Positions 8,513 to 17,479 of a stretch of 30,307 nucleotides of DNA are shown in pieces. The stretch spans positions 1 through 30,307 of the forward strand of contig DKYD01000012.1 of NCBI GenBank assembly GCA_002492335.1, written 5' to 3'. Made by a program: the position numbers and the translations under genes. The notes beneath the pieces were generated by a model. It saw only the letters and a list, made by a program, of their open reading frames with translations, ran no database searches and was not told the origin of the DNA. Origin of the DNA: Lachnospiraceae bacterium UBA7109 (GTDB lineage Bacteria; Bacillota; Clostridia; Lachnospirales; Lachnospiraceae). How positions within the stretch are numbered: position 1 is the first letter of the stretch; each line of letters begins with the position of its first letter.

Positions 8513-10161
8513 AAAGAAAGATTGTTGTGGCAGGCATATTATTGCTGGCAGTGACGCTGTTTTTGAATGGGTGTAAAAAAGAGGTGCCGGGAAAAGACAG
8601 GGATGTAAAAACATTTTCTGCTTTTGCAATGGCTCAGGGAAAAGAACTTCCAGATGGAAATCGGATTCAGGAGAGAATTGCTGAACTGACGGGAGCAAAG
8701 GCAGATATAAAATATCTGACCGGACAGAGTGCGTCGGAGAAGGTGGATGCTATGATTAAGAGGGGGGAGTTTCCGGACTTTCTTGATGGAGGGGAGGCGA
8801 CCGGGAAACTTCTTGAAGTGGGAGCATATATTGCGCTGGATGACTATTTGGAGAATTATTCGAATCTTAATAATTTCCTGACTAAAGAGCAGTGGAATAA
8901 GATGCGTCAGCCGGACGGTCACATTTATTTTATTCCCCAGTTTTCGGTTATAAGGGGAGAAGAGATGAACTCAAGACATTCCGATGAAGCCTTTTGGATT
9001 CAGAAACGGGTTCTTAAGTGGGCCGGATATCCTCAGATTAAGACGCTTGATCAGTATTTCAGCCTGATTGAATCCTATATGGCGGCTAATCCGGTAAATG
9101 AAGACGGAACGAAGAATACGGGTTTTCAGATTCTGTGTGATGGCTGGAGATATTTTTGTCTGGAGAACCCGCCTCAGTTTTTGGCCGGATATCCCAATGA
9201 TGGGTGTGCGATTGTGGATCCGGTAACAAAAAAAGCGTCTGTGTATGACACCATACCGGAGGCAAAGCAGTATTTCGCAAAATTAAATGAAATGTATCAA
9301 AAAGGAATCATTGAATCGGATACATTTTTTCTGACCTATGACCAGTATCTGGAAAAACTCAGTTCCGGTAATGTGCTGGGAATGATAGATCAATATTGGC
9401 AGTTTATGGATGCGGAAAACCTTCTTCAAGAGAAAAAAATGACAGACAGAACCTATGTTCCGTTGGGGATTGTTGCGAATGAAGGAATTACAGATAGTTA
9501 CCGGTGTTCCGGAGCCCTTAATTCCGGCAATGGATTGGGTATCACGATAAGCTGCAAAGATGTAGAAGGCGCTTTGCAGTTTCTCAATGACTTGCTTGAT
9601 CCTGAGATTCTAAAGCTCCGTTATTGGGGAGAGGAAGGCGTGGACTATGAAGTTGATGAAGATGGAATCTTCTACCGGACAGAGGAGCAGAGAACGCAGG
9701 CAAGTGACGCCGGGTATCAGGAGAAGAATCATTGCCGTTATGACTACTTTCCCCATTATGAAGGGATGATGGAGGATGACAGGAACGCGGTTGTTCCAGA
9801 ACAACAGCCGGGAGAATATTATGCAACGCTCGATGAAACGGACAGAGAGATTCTGGATGCTTACAAATATGAAAAGTGGACAGATTTTTTGACTCCGATG
9901 GAGGAAATCCCGATATGGTTTGCATTATATACGGCAGAAAATAATTGGCCGGCAGATACAGATTATGGGAAAGCAAAGCAAAGTATGAGTGACGTCAAGC
10001 ATGAATGGCTGCCCAAAGTAATTATGTCAGATTCCTTTGAACAGACCTGGGAGGAATATATGGAAGATTATCGGGAAAGGGTGGATGTTAGATCTTATGA
10101 AGAAGAGCTGACTGATGAAGTACAACGAAGAATAGAAGTAGCAAAAAACCATAAAAACTAA
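8509..10161 (+). CDS. Extracellular sugar-binding lipoprotein, LplA-like (cassette 1)
   Basis: The preferred start is the ATG at 8509, which overlaps the regulator stop as ATGA; the frame can be extended to a TTG at 8476 but that would bury the signal sequence. The 550-residue product has a type II signal peptide with lipobox LNGC (Cys22), so it is a membrane-tethered lipoprotein. The rest resembles large family 1 solute-binding proteins of the LplA type, which bind oligosaccharides for ABC import. Its paralogue at 15837 shares motifs such as SSGNVLG/SQGNVLG and GEEGVDY/GIEGEDY. No ABC permease gene follows; a GH43 gene does. It may therefore feed a permease elsewhere or present ligand to the adjacent kinase. 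The ligand is not determinable from sequence. Confidence 0.9.
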   Translation: MKRKIVVAGILLLAVTLFLNGCKKEVPGKDRDVKTFSAFAMAQGKELPDGNRIQERIAELTGAKADIKYLTGQSASEKVDAMIKRGEFPDFLDGGEATGKLLEVGAYIALDDYLENYSNLNNFLTKEQWNKMRQPDGHIYFIPQFSVIRGEEMNSRHSDEAFWIQKRVLKWAGYPQIKTLDQYFSLIESYMAANPVNEDGTKNTGFQILCDGWRYFCLENPPQFLAGYPNDGCAIVDPVTKKASVYDTIPEAKQYFAKLNEMYQKGIIESDTFFLTYDQYLEKLSSGNVLGMIDQYWQFMDAENLLQEKKMTDRTYVPLGIVANEGITDSYRCSGALNSGNGLGITISCKDVEGALQFLNDLLDPEILKLRYWGEEGVDYEVDEDGIFYRTEEQRTQASDAGYQEKNHCRYDYFPHYEGMMEDDRNAVVPEQQPGEYYATLDETDREILDAYKYEKWTDFLTPMEEIPIWFALYTAENNWPADTDYGKAKQSMSDVKHEWLPKVIMSDSFEQTWEEYMEDYRERVDVRSYEEELTDEVQRRIEVAKNHKN

Positions 10162-10199
10162 AGGTTTTATAGTTTTTGATAGCATTTGCTATAGTTTTT
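10153..10199 (+). terminator. AT-rich hairpins after the SBP gene, possible weak terminator
   Basis: AAAAACTA (10153-10160) pairs with TAGTTTTT (10170-10177), and a small ATAGC-ATTT-GCTAT hairpin (10179-10192) is followed by AGTTTTT. The stems are short and AT-only, so read-through is likely. The region also contains an ATTTGCTAT motif discussed as a possible operator half-site. Confidence 0.4.
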
Positions 10200-10203
10200 A
10201 GGG

Positions 10204-10232
10204 GTGAAACAGGATGGGATTTGTGCTATAAT
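10204..10232 (+). promoter_or_regulatory. Promoter of the two-domain GH43 gene
   Basis: GTGAAA (10204-10209) and a perfect TATAAT (10227-10232) are 17 bases apart. The -35 is embedded in GGGGTGAAA (10201-10209), which is repeated exactly at 27038-27046 before the other GH43 gene. ATTTGCTAT (10184-10192) and its reverse complement ATAGCAAAT (10241-10249) flank the promoter. A strong AAAGGAGGAG ribosome binding site follows at 10252-10261. Confidence 0.75.
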
Positions 10233-10265
10233 ACTAACATATAGCAAATATAAAGGAGGAGAACT

Positions 10266-13200
10266 ATGCGAAAAAGAAGAGAAACAAAAAAACGGATTGC
10301 CCGTGTCATACTGTCGTTAATCCTGACAGTCAGTATGATTCCTTTACCGGCGTCGGCGTCTGCATCATCGGATAATGGCGACGGAACATTTCATAATCCG
10401 GTCATTTATTCTGACGTGCCGGATGTAGATGTGATTCGTGTTGGAGACACCTATTATATGGCAAGTACAACGATGCATTTGTCACCGGGCGTCCCGATCA
10501 TGAAATCAAAGGATCTGGTAAACTGGGAGATTGTTAATTATGTATATGACATTATGGATGATGGAGACAAGATGAGTCTTAGAAATGGTCAGAACGCCTA
10601 TGCCAATGGCTCATGGGCAAGTAGTCTGAAATATTATGACGGAAGATATTATCTGTCGTTTATGTCTTATACAACAGGAAAAACATATTTCTACACAACA
10701 GACGATATTGAAAATGGTGTGTGGTCTCATACAGAAGAAAAGGGCGGTTACCATGATATGTCCCTGTTCTTTGATGATGACGGAAAGATTTATATGGCTT
10801 TTGGCGGCGGCACAATCAAGATTGTAGAGATGGAGATTGCAGAGAATGGTCTTCGGATTAAGCCGGGCACAGAGAAAGTTCTTATCAGTGACGTCTGGAA
10901 AGGCTCTGCTCTTGAAGGAAAAGGTTCACTTGGCGAGGGAACACATCTCCAGAAAATAGACGGGAAGTATTATGCATTTTTGATTAGCTGGCCACCGGAA
11001 AATGCAGAGGCTGGAACAAAAGGAATGCGTACCGAGCTTTGCTTCCGTGCAGACTCTATTCAGGACTTTATTGACGGTAAGTGGGAGCGTAAGATCATCC
11101 TTCAGGATAAAGGCGCCGCGCAGGGAGGCATTATTGATTCACCAGATGGAAAAGACTGGTATGGAATGGTATTCCGTGATATGGGGCCTGTTGGACGTTG
11201 CCCGGTTCTTGTCCCGGTAACATGGGAAGACGGCTGGCCGATGATGGGAAATAAAAACGGACAGGTTGATGATACGATGGCAATTCCGCTTACCCCGCAG
11301 GCAGAGTCTGAGGTAGTAACATCAGATGAGTTCTACAATGGAAGTGAGAGACCGGCTTATACAAAGCAGCGCGAGATGGAGGCTTCAAAAGCATCTGCAG
11401 TCAGTCTGATTGAGTCACAGGCGGTTTTTGACGGTGATGAGCTGATTGTAAATGGTGGTTTTGATAATGGAAAGGATAACTGGACCGTCAATGATCCGGC
11501 AGCAATTGAAGTTATAAAGGAAGGCGATAATAATATCCTGAAGGTAAGCGACAGAGAAAAGACAGGATCCGGACCAAGACAGGATATTACAGGATCTGTT
11601 GTAGAGGGCGGTACATACAAAATCAGTGCAAAAATTAAATATGATCATGCGAATGTCCCGGATACTAAGACATTTAATATGTGTATCTATAATGGGGATC
11701 ATTATGTAAACGGTGACAGTATCCAGATTATGGGAAGCGGCACGATCAAAAAAGGTGAATGGGGAACGGTAGAAGGAACCTTTACCGTAAAAGAAGGAAC
11801 AGATATTTCCGCAAGCGCAATTTTCCTGGAAACAGCATGGACGGCGAATCCGACAGCAGATAACGATTTGATGGACTTCTATGTGGATGATGTGTCTGTT
11901 GTTGCAGAGAAAATTCCGTCAGAGAGCGGCGGAGACACCCTGATTAAGAACGGTGGCTTTGAAAATGCATCGGATACTTCCTGGACTGCAAAAGACTGCG
12001 AGATGACATTTGACAATACAGAGAAGTTAAGCGGAAGAAGCAGTGCAAAAGTAACGAACCGCACAGCAACAGGTTCCGGACCGCAGCAGGATATCTCAGG
12101 GCTTCTGGAAGCAGGCGATATCATTGATATTTCCTATAACATCAAGTATACAACCGGACCGGATACGAAGCGGTTTATTCTGACAGCAGTGTCAGCAGGC
12201 AAGTTTACGAATATTCTGGGCGGGGATGTGAAAAAAGGAGAATGGACAAAACTTACAGGCTCCTATACGATTCCGGATGATATGGATACTTCTGATCTTA
12301 AGTTATTCTTTGAGACGCCTTGGACAGCAGAACCAAGCGCCGAGAATGATCTGATGGAATATTATGTAGACGATGTGGTGATCACAAGAAAAGTGGTAGA
12401 AGAACCATCTGTGGCAGAGCATGATTACAATGGCTCGAATTTGAAACTGGAATGGCAGTGGAATCACAATCCGAATAATGCATGCTGGTCTCTGACGGAC
12501 CGGGCAGGGTATCTTCGTCTGACAACAGGAACGCTTAGTACCTGTCTTACAGATGCAAGAAATACATTGACACAGAGAACTTATGCACCAACATCTTCCG
12601 GAACCGTTGCCCTGGAAGTTGGCAATATGAAGAACGGGGATGTGGCTGGTCTGGCAGCTTTTGCGGCAAAATATGGCTATGTTGGTGTTAAGATGACCGG
12701 CGGCGAGAAGTATCTCGTTATGGTAGGAACAAAAGAAAGCGGAGATGACTTTGTACCATATGAAGCAGCCAGCGTAAAACTGACACAGGACAGAGTATAT
12801 TTAAAGACAGACTTTGATTTTGCAGGCGGTAACAAGGCAAACTTTTATTATAGTCTGGATGGGAAATCCTGGACGAAGATTGGCGACGAGCTTGGCATGG
12901 TATACAGTCTCAAGCACTTTATGGGATATCGTTTTGGGTTGTTCAACTATGCAACAAGGAGTCTTGGCGGATATGTAGACTTTGACTATTTCCGTATCCA
13001 GGATGAGATTACAGGTACGACAGGAACACAGACAACAGGAACTGTTACTATGGATAACGCGCAGGTTCAGGGTATTGCAAATGCAGAAGCTGAGATTCCG
13101 GTGAAGATGGACAGTCTTCCAGAAGGAACCTATAAGAGTATCGAAGCTTCCGTTGGAATTCCGGCAGGACTTACTGTTTCTGACGTTCTATTCAATGAAA

Positions 13201-15656
13201 AGAATGTAACAGGTACAGCGACTTATTCCTATGTAAACGGCCAGCTGATTCTTACGGTAAATGGTAAGGATGTAAGTTATAAAGCATCTGGAGAAAATAA
13301 GACATTTGCAACAATCAAGGTAAAATCCACAGGTTATGTAACACAGGATACACAGGTTACGGTTGCAGCAGATTATGTAAAGACAACAGGAGACAAGGTA
13401 GTATATGACGTAACGGGTGCAAAATCTGTTGTAACATTAAAGTATGTCAATATGAATGCACTTGCAAAACAGCCGGGTATGTCGAATCCGTTGATTGATT
13501 ACAAGTTTGGTGCAGATCCATACGCAATGGAATATAACGGAAGAGTTTATATCTATATGACGAATGACTCACAGGAATATGAAGCACAGAATAATGGATC
13601 CGTAGATAATACTTATGGAAATATTAATACGATTAATGTAATCTCTTCCGCGGATATGGTGAACTGGACCGATCATGGTTCAATTCCGGTAGCAGGAAAG
13701 AATAATCCGGAAGGTGCGGCAAAATGGGCGACATGTTCATGGGCTCCGGCAGCGGCACATAAGACCATTGACGGAAAAGAGAAATTTTTCCTTTACTTTG
13801 CTGACGGCGGCGGTGGAATCGGTGTGTTATCCGCGGACTCCCCGATTGGTCCATTTACAGATCCGATTGGAAAAGCATTAGTTGCACCGGGTTCTGAGTA
13901 TTCACAGGGCGTCGTATGGTTATTTGATCCGGCGGTACTTGTGGATGATGATGGAACAGGATACTTATATTATGGCGGCGGTGTTCCGGAAGGACAGGCA
14001 AACAATCCGAAGACTTCTCGTGTTGTAAAATTGTCTGAAGATATGGTTCACTTAGATGGCGCAGCACAGATGATTGACGCACCGGCAATCTTTGAAGATT
14101 CCGGTATTCACAAATACGGCGATAAGTATTATTACAGTTATTGTTCAAACTTCTCACAGCATGCAGCAGGATATCCGGGACAGGGTATTATCTGTTACAT
14201 GGAGAGTGACAGCCCGATGGGACCGTTCACATACAAGGGAGAGATTCTTGACAATCCGGCTAAGTTCTTTGGCGTAGGCGGTAATAACCACCATGCAATT
14301 TTTGAGTTTGACGGACAGTATTACATTACTTATCATGCACAGACATTAGGAAAAGCATTGGGTAAGGCAAACGGATATCGTTCTACACATATCAATCAAA
14401 TTGATATTGATTCAGATGGAACGATTCATAATATCGAAGCAGACATGAAGGGCGTAGGACAGTTAACAACTGTGAACCCATACGAGAGACTGGAAGGCGA
14501 GATGATCGCATGGCAGTCCGGTATTCAGACAGCAGTGTGCGGGGAAGACGGCGCTATGGTCAAAGAACTGAATCGTGCTATGACAGATATCCAGAACAAT
14601 GACTGGGCTGCAATTGCAGGTGTTGATTTTGGTATGAATGGAGCCATGAAGCTGGGAGCTAATGTTGCAGCAAATGCCGGAGGAGAAATAGAAGTTCGTC
14701 TTGACAGTAAAGAAGGCACACTTGTTGGAACGATGGAAGTACCGGCAGGAGATGGCAGTTATAAGAAGCTGGAGTGCGAGCTTTCCGGCGCGGTAGGAGA
14801 ACACAACGTATTCTTTGTATTTAAGGGCGAAGCAGATAAGGATCTGATGCAGGTGGACTACTGGCAGTTTGAAGAGAAGGACGCACAAGTTGATAAGACA
14901 GACCTGAAAGAAGCCATTGACCAGGCAACGGCTGTAGATATTAAGAAATTTACAGAAGACAGTGTGAAAAAAATGCAGGAAGCCCTGGCAAATGCACAGA
15001 AGGTATATAAAGATGAAAAGGCAGATCAGAAAGCAGTAGACGATGCAGAAAAAGCTTTGAATGATGCGGTTAAGAATCTGAAACCTGCACGTCCATTTGT
15101 GGATGTAGACAAGGAGACAGGCAACTGGTATTATGATGCGGTATACTATAACTTCGACAGAGGAATCATGAACGGTGTGAATCCGACACACTTTGAGCCA
15201 TTGTCTAATCTTGCAAGAGCGCAGTTTGCGGTTATTCTGCACAATATGGAAGGGAAACCGGCTGTATCTTACGAGCCGAAGTTCAAGGACGTAGAAGATG
15301 AGCAGTGGTATACAGATGCGATTCTTTGGGCAAGCAGTAAAGGGATTGTAACCGGATACACAGACGGAAGTGAGAAGTTCGGATGGGGTGATAATATCCT
15401 GCGTGAGCAGATGGCAGTCATGATGTACCGTTATGCAAAGAACTTCAAGAAGTATGATGTATCTGACAGCGCAGATTTTGATCAGTTTATCGATGCGGTA
15501 CAGGTAACTGATTATGCAAAAGAAGCAATGAAGTGGGCAGTAGGAACCGGAATTATTACCGGAAAAGATAATGGAACGAGACTGGATCCTCTGGGAAATG
15601 CATCACGAGCAGAATGTGCGATTATTATTCAGAGATTTATGGAGAAATATAACTGA
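10266..15656 (+). CDS. Secreted bimodular GH43-GH43 arabinoxylan-debranching enzyme with CBMs and SLH anchor
   Basis: The 1796-residue protein starts with a signal peptide (1-30, cleavage near ASASAS). The first GH43 domain (about 36-350) has candidate catalytic Asp53, Asp164 and Glu224. Two CBM4/9/22-like modules follow (390-545 and 557-705; NGGFDNG and NGGFENA starts), then a GH43 C-terminal concanavalin-like domain (719-910), then a cohesin-like beta domain (925-1060). The second GH43 domain (about 1073-1400) has Asp1084 (GADPY), Asp1221 (FDPAV) and Glu1277 (IFEDSGIHK); a CBM6-like module follows (1403-1535). A FIVAR-like helical spacer (1542-1609) and three SLH repeats (1610-1796) end the protein. 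GH43 enzymes are mainly beta-xylosidases and alpha-L-arabinofuranosidases; the first half resembles beta-xylosidase-type and the second XynD/arabinofuranosidase-type, suggesting two complementary activities. Exact substrates are inferred. Confidence 0.93.
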   Translation: MRKRRETKKRIARVILSLILTVSMIPLPASASASSDNGDGTFHNPVIYSDVPDVDVIRVGDTYYMASTTMHLSPGVPIMKSKDLVNWEIVNYVYDIMDDGDKMSLRNGQNAYANGSWASSLKYYDGRYYLSFMSYTTGKTYFYTTDDIENGVWSHTEEKGGYHDMSLFFDDDGKIYMAFGGGTIKIVEMEIAENGLRIKPGTEKVLISDVWKGSALEGKGSLGEGTHLQKIDGKYYAFLISWPPENAEAGTKGMRTELCFRADSIQDFIDGKWERKIILQDKGAAQGGIIDSPDGKDWYGMVFRDMGPVGRCPVLVPVTWEDGWPMMGNKNGQVDDTMAIPLTPQAESEVVTSDEFYNGSERPAYTKQREMEASKASAVSLIESQAVFDGDELIVNGGFDNGKDNWTVNDPAAIEVIKEGDNNILKVSDREKTGSGPRQDITGSVVEGGTYKISAKIKYDHANVPDTKTFNMCIYNGDHYVNGDSIQIMGSGTIKKGEWGTVEGTFTVKEGTDISASAIFLETAWTANPTADNDLMDFYVDDVSVVAEKIPSESGGDTLIKNGGFENASDTSWTAKDCEMTFDNTEKLSGRSSAKVTNRTATGSGPQQDISGLLEAGDIIDISYNIKYTTGPDTKRFILTAVSAGKFTNILGGDVKKGEWTKLTGSYTIPDDMDTSDLKLFFETPWTAEPSAENDLMEYYVDDVVITRKVVEEPSVAEHDYNGSNLKLEWQWNHNPNNACWSLTDRAGYLRLTTGTLSTCLTDARNTLTQRTYAPTSSGTVALEVGNMKNGDVAGLAAFAAKYGYVGVKMTGGEKYLVMVGTKESGDDFVPYEAASVKLTQDRVYLKTDFDFAGGNKANFYYSLDGKSWTKIGDELGMVYSLKHFMGYRFGLFNYATRSLGGYVDFDYFRIQDEITGTTGTQTTGTVTMDNAQVQGIANAEAEIPVKMDSLPEGTYKSIEASVGIPAGLTVSDVLFNEKNVTGTATYSYVNGQLILTVNGKDVSYKASGENKTFATIKVKSTGYVTQDTQVTVAADYVKTTGDKVVYDVTGAKSVVTLKYVNMNALAKQPGMSNPLIDYKFGADPYAMEYNGRVYIYMTNDSQEYEAQNNGSVDNTYGNINTINVISSADMVNWTDHGSIPVAGKNNPEGAAKWATCSWAPAAAHKTIDGKEKFFLYFADGGGGIGVLSADSPIGPFTDPIGKALVAPGSEYSQGVVWLFDPAVLVDDDGTGYLYYGGGVPEGQANNPKTSRVVKLSEDMVHLDGAAQMIDAPAIFEDSGIHKYGDKYYYSYCSNFSQHAAGYPGQGIICYMESDSPMGPFTYKGEILDNPAKFFGVGGNNHHAIFEFDGQYYITYHAQTLGKALGKANGYRSTHINQIDIDSDGTIHNIEADMKGVGQLTTVNPYERLEGEMIAWQSGIQTAVCGEDGAMVKELNRAMTDIQNNDWAAIAGVDFGMNGAMKLGANVAANAGGEIEVRLDSKEGTLVGTMEVPAGDGSYKKLECELSGAVGEHNVFFVFKGEADKDLMQVDYWQFEEKDAQVDKTDLKEAIDQATAVDIKKFTEDSVKKMQEALANAQKVYKDEKADQKAVDDAEKALNDAVKNLKPARPFVDVDKETGNWYYDAVYYNFDRGIMNGVNPTHFEPLSNLARAQFAVILHNMEGKPAVSYEPKFKDVEDEQWYTDAILWASSKGIVTGYTDGSEKFGWGDNILREQMAVMMYRYAKNFKKYDVSDSADFDQFIDAVQVTDYAKEAMKWAVGTGIITGKDNGTRLDPLGNASRAECAIIIQRFMEKYN

Positions 15657-15665
15657 CATTTGGGC

Positions 15666-15695
15666 GCCCGGCTCATATCCCTTCGTGAGCCGGGC
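15666..15695 (+). terminator. GC-rich hairpin just after the GH43 gene
   Basis: GCCCGGCTCA (15666-15675) pairs perfectly with TGAGCCGGGC (15686-15695) around a ten-base loop, starting ten bases after the stop codon. No T tract follows on the + strand. It shares the GGCTCA/TGAGCC core with the larger inverted repeat that follows. Confidence 0.6.
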
Positions 15696-15712
15696 CGAAT
15701 AGAAAAATTGAA

Positions 15713-15768
15713 TTTATATTAACAGAACTGGCTCATGAAGGAATATGAGCCAGTTCTGTTAATATAAA
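15713..15768. repeat. Perfect 24-bp inverted repeat with 8-base loop
   Basis: The arms 15713-15736 and 15745-15768 are exact reverse complements; the core is ACAGAACTGGCTCAT with ATGAGCCAGTTCTGT, and the loop is GAAGGAAT. No T run follows on the + strand. It lies between the GH43 gene and the promoter of the second sensing cassette and could stop or stabilise transcripts, or be a larger repeat element. A terminator role is likely but unproven. Confidence 0.8.
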
Positions 15769-15806
15769 AAATACAAGGATTGAAAGATTCCAAAAAGAAA
15801 TTATGT

Positions 15807-15812
15807 TATAAT
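15807..15812 (+). promoter_or_regulatory. -10 element for the second sensing cassette
   Basis: A perfect TATAAT lies 24 bases before the preferred ATG at 15837. No good -35 sits at 16-18 bases; TTGAAA (15780-15785) is 21 bases away, which is too far for a standard promoter, so an activator may be needed. Its position makes the TTG at 15780 an unlikely translation start. Confidence 0.5.
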
Positions 15813-15836
15813 AAAACAAAAAGGATTATTGCAAGT

Positions 15837-17456
15837 ATGAAAACAAGCTTTAAAGTATTGACAAAAACAGGAATTCTGTTGTTGCTGTTTTTTCTAATAA
15901 CCGGATGTAAAGGGAGTACAGAGGAAAAGGAAGAAAAACAGGATATTCTGCATCTGTCTGTTTTTACAGATGGTGAGCAGCCTTCGGTGGATAATAAGAT
16001 ATATCAGAAGCTCAAAGAGGAATTAAATGTGGAATTTGAGTTTGTTACTTATGTCGGAGACGGGGATAAAGAGAGAAAAACGATGGCGGCAAGTGGAGAT
16101 TATACGGATATTCTGGACGCCAGTGAATTGATTATTGACCGGGGCGGCGCGGTTCCGCTCGAAGAGCTGCTTCCGGATTATCCGAACCTGTACAGGCACT
16201 ATGAGCCTTATCTGGACTTAATGACAGAGGAGGATGGGCACATTTATATTCTTCCGGATTATGGCATTACGCAGGGCGAGGTACAGATCAGGAGTAATTG
16301 GAGATCGGGCTTCTTTATTCAGAAGGCGGTTTTGTCAGAGTTTGGATATCCGGAAATTACTACGCTGGAAGAATATTTTAGTCTGATTGAACAATATATG
16401 GAGCGATATCCGGAACTATATGGGAAAAAGACAATTGGATATACAATCTGTAATGATGGAAGTTCTGATTATGGGTTGGTGAATCCTCCTGCATTGATGG
16501 CAGGTTATCCGAACAACGGTAACTGTATTGTGGATCCTGAGACGAATCTTGCATCTGATTTCAGGACAGATGACATTTCCAAACGTTTTTACCGAAAGCT
16601 GTGTGAAGAATATGAGAAGGGCGTGATTGATCCCGAAGCCTGTATCATCAGCCATGAGCAGTATATAGGCAGGCTTTCGCAGGGAAATGTACTTGGATTT
16701 GCAGATGAAGCATGGAATATAAACGACGCCAATGTTTATCTTGGGAAAAAGGGAATGAATGAGCGCTCTTATGTCTCTATTCCACTGGTCTATGAAGAAG
16801 GAATTCGGGAGCAGTACATGGATTATAATGCGGTCTCCATGACAAGCGGTTTTATGATTTCGGTAGATTGCGAATCCCCGGAAAGGGTATTGGAGTTATT
16901 TGATATATTGCTGGATGAGAAATGGCAGAAGCTTCTTTCCTGGGGAATAGAAGGAGAAGATTATCTTGTGGATGAAAACGGAATGTTCTACCGAACGCCC
17001 GAGATGCGGGTGGAGCAGTATACGAAGGACTGGACATATAGGAATTCGGCGGAAACACTTTTTGCCCATCTTCCCAAAATAGAAGGAACTTATTCTGATG
17101 GAAATGCTACGGATATGGGAAGTCAGCTTCGGGAATTTCAGGAGACGCTGACGGAGTATGACAGGCAGTTTCTGGAAAATTATCATATAACCAGTTGGGG
17201 AGATTTCTTTTTAGATCCGCTGGAACAGCCGGCTTATTTTCCCACCTGGAGATTCAGTCCGACGGACGGGACTCCGGCGGAGATCGCATCTTCAAAGGCA
17301 ACGGCATGTAATACGGCCTGGCTTCCCAGAGTGATTACCTGCGGAACGGAGAATTTTGACGATATGTGGCGGCAGTATTGCGAAGAATATGAACAGACAG
17401 GATATGAGAATTTTATCCAATATATGAATGAATGTATTCAGGAAAGCCTTTCCTGA
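15837..17456 (+). CDS. Extracellular sugar-binding lipoprotein, LplA-like (cassette 2)
   Basis: The preferred start is ATG 15837, which gives a clean type II signal peptide with lipobox ITGC (Cys24); the frame can be extended to a TTG at 15780, but a TATAAT element lies within that extension. AAGGAT sits 11 bases before the ATG. The product is 539 residues and is a paralogue of the lipoprotein at 8509: both share an IYILPDYG/IYFIPQFS segment, an AGYPN segment, a GNVLG segment and a YRTPEMR/YRTEEQR segment. The likely role is binding of oligosaccharides outside the membrane. No permease gene is adjacent; the next gene is a response regulator 23 bases downstream, so it begins an SBP-regulator-kinase-regulator operon. 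The ligand is unknown. Confidence 0.9.
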   Translation: MKTSFKVLTKTGILLLLFFLITGCKGSTEEKEEKQDILHLSVFTDGEQPSVDNKIYQKLKEELNVEFEFVTYVGDGDKERKTMAASGDYTDILDASELIIDRGGAVPLEELLPDYPNLYRHYEPYLDLMTEEDGHIYILPDYGITQGEVQIRSNWRSGFFIQKAVLSEFGYPEITTLEEYFSLIEQYMERYPELYGKKTIGYTICNDGSSDYGLVNPPALMAGYPNNGNCIVDPETNLASDFRTDDISKRFYRKLCEEYEKGVIDPEACIISHEQYIGRLSQGNVLGFADEAWNINDANVYLGKKGMNERSYVSIPLVYEEGIREQYMDYNAVSMTSGFMISVDCESPERVLELFDILLDEKWQKLLSWGIEGEDYLVDENGMFYRTPEMRVEQYTKDWTYRNSAETLFAHLPKIEGTYSDGNATDMGSQLREFQETLTEYDRQFLENYHITSWGDFFLDPLEQPAYFPTWRFSPTDGTPAEIASSKATACNTAWLPRVITCGTENFDDMWRQYCEEYEQTGYENFIQYMNECIQESLS

Positions 17457-17479
17457 TCAAAGTGGTGGTGGATACTGAT

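Noticed and set aside
13040..13443. Evidence for a cellulosome
   Set aside because: One cohesin-like domain without any recognisable dockerin or scaffoldin, and with SLH anchors on each enzyme, does not support a cellulosome here.
14463..15242. Long minus-strand open frame (259 codons) opposite the GH43 CBM6/FIVAR/SLH region
   Set aside because: It is the complement of a well-supported coding region with repeated module structure; its translation is rich in Cys, Ile, His and Phe with no recognisable domain or ribosome binding site.
15780..15836. N-terminal extension of the second lipoprotein from TTG 15780
   Set aside because: It adds a hydrophilic leader before the signal peptide, and a perfect TATAAT lies inside it.
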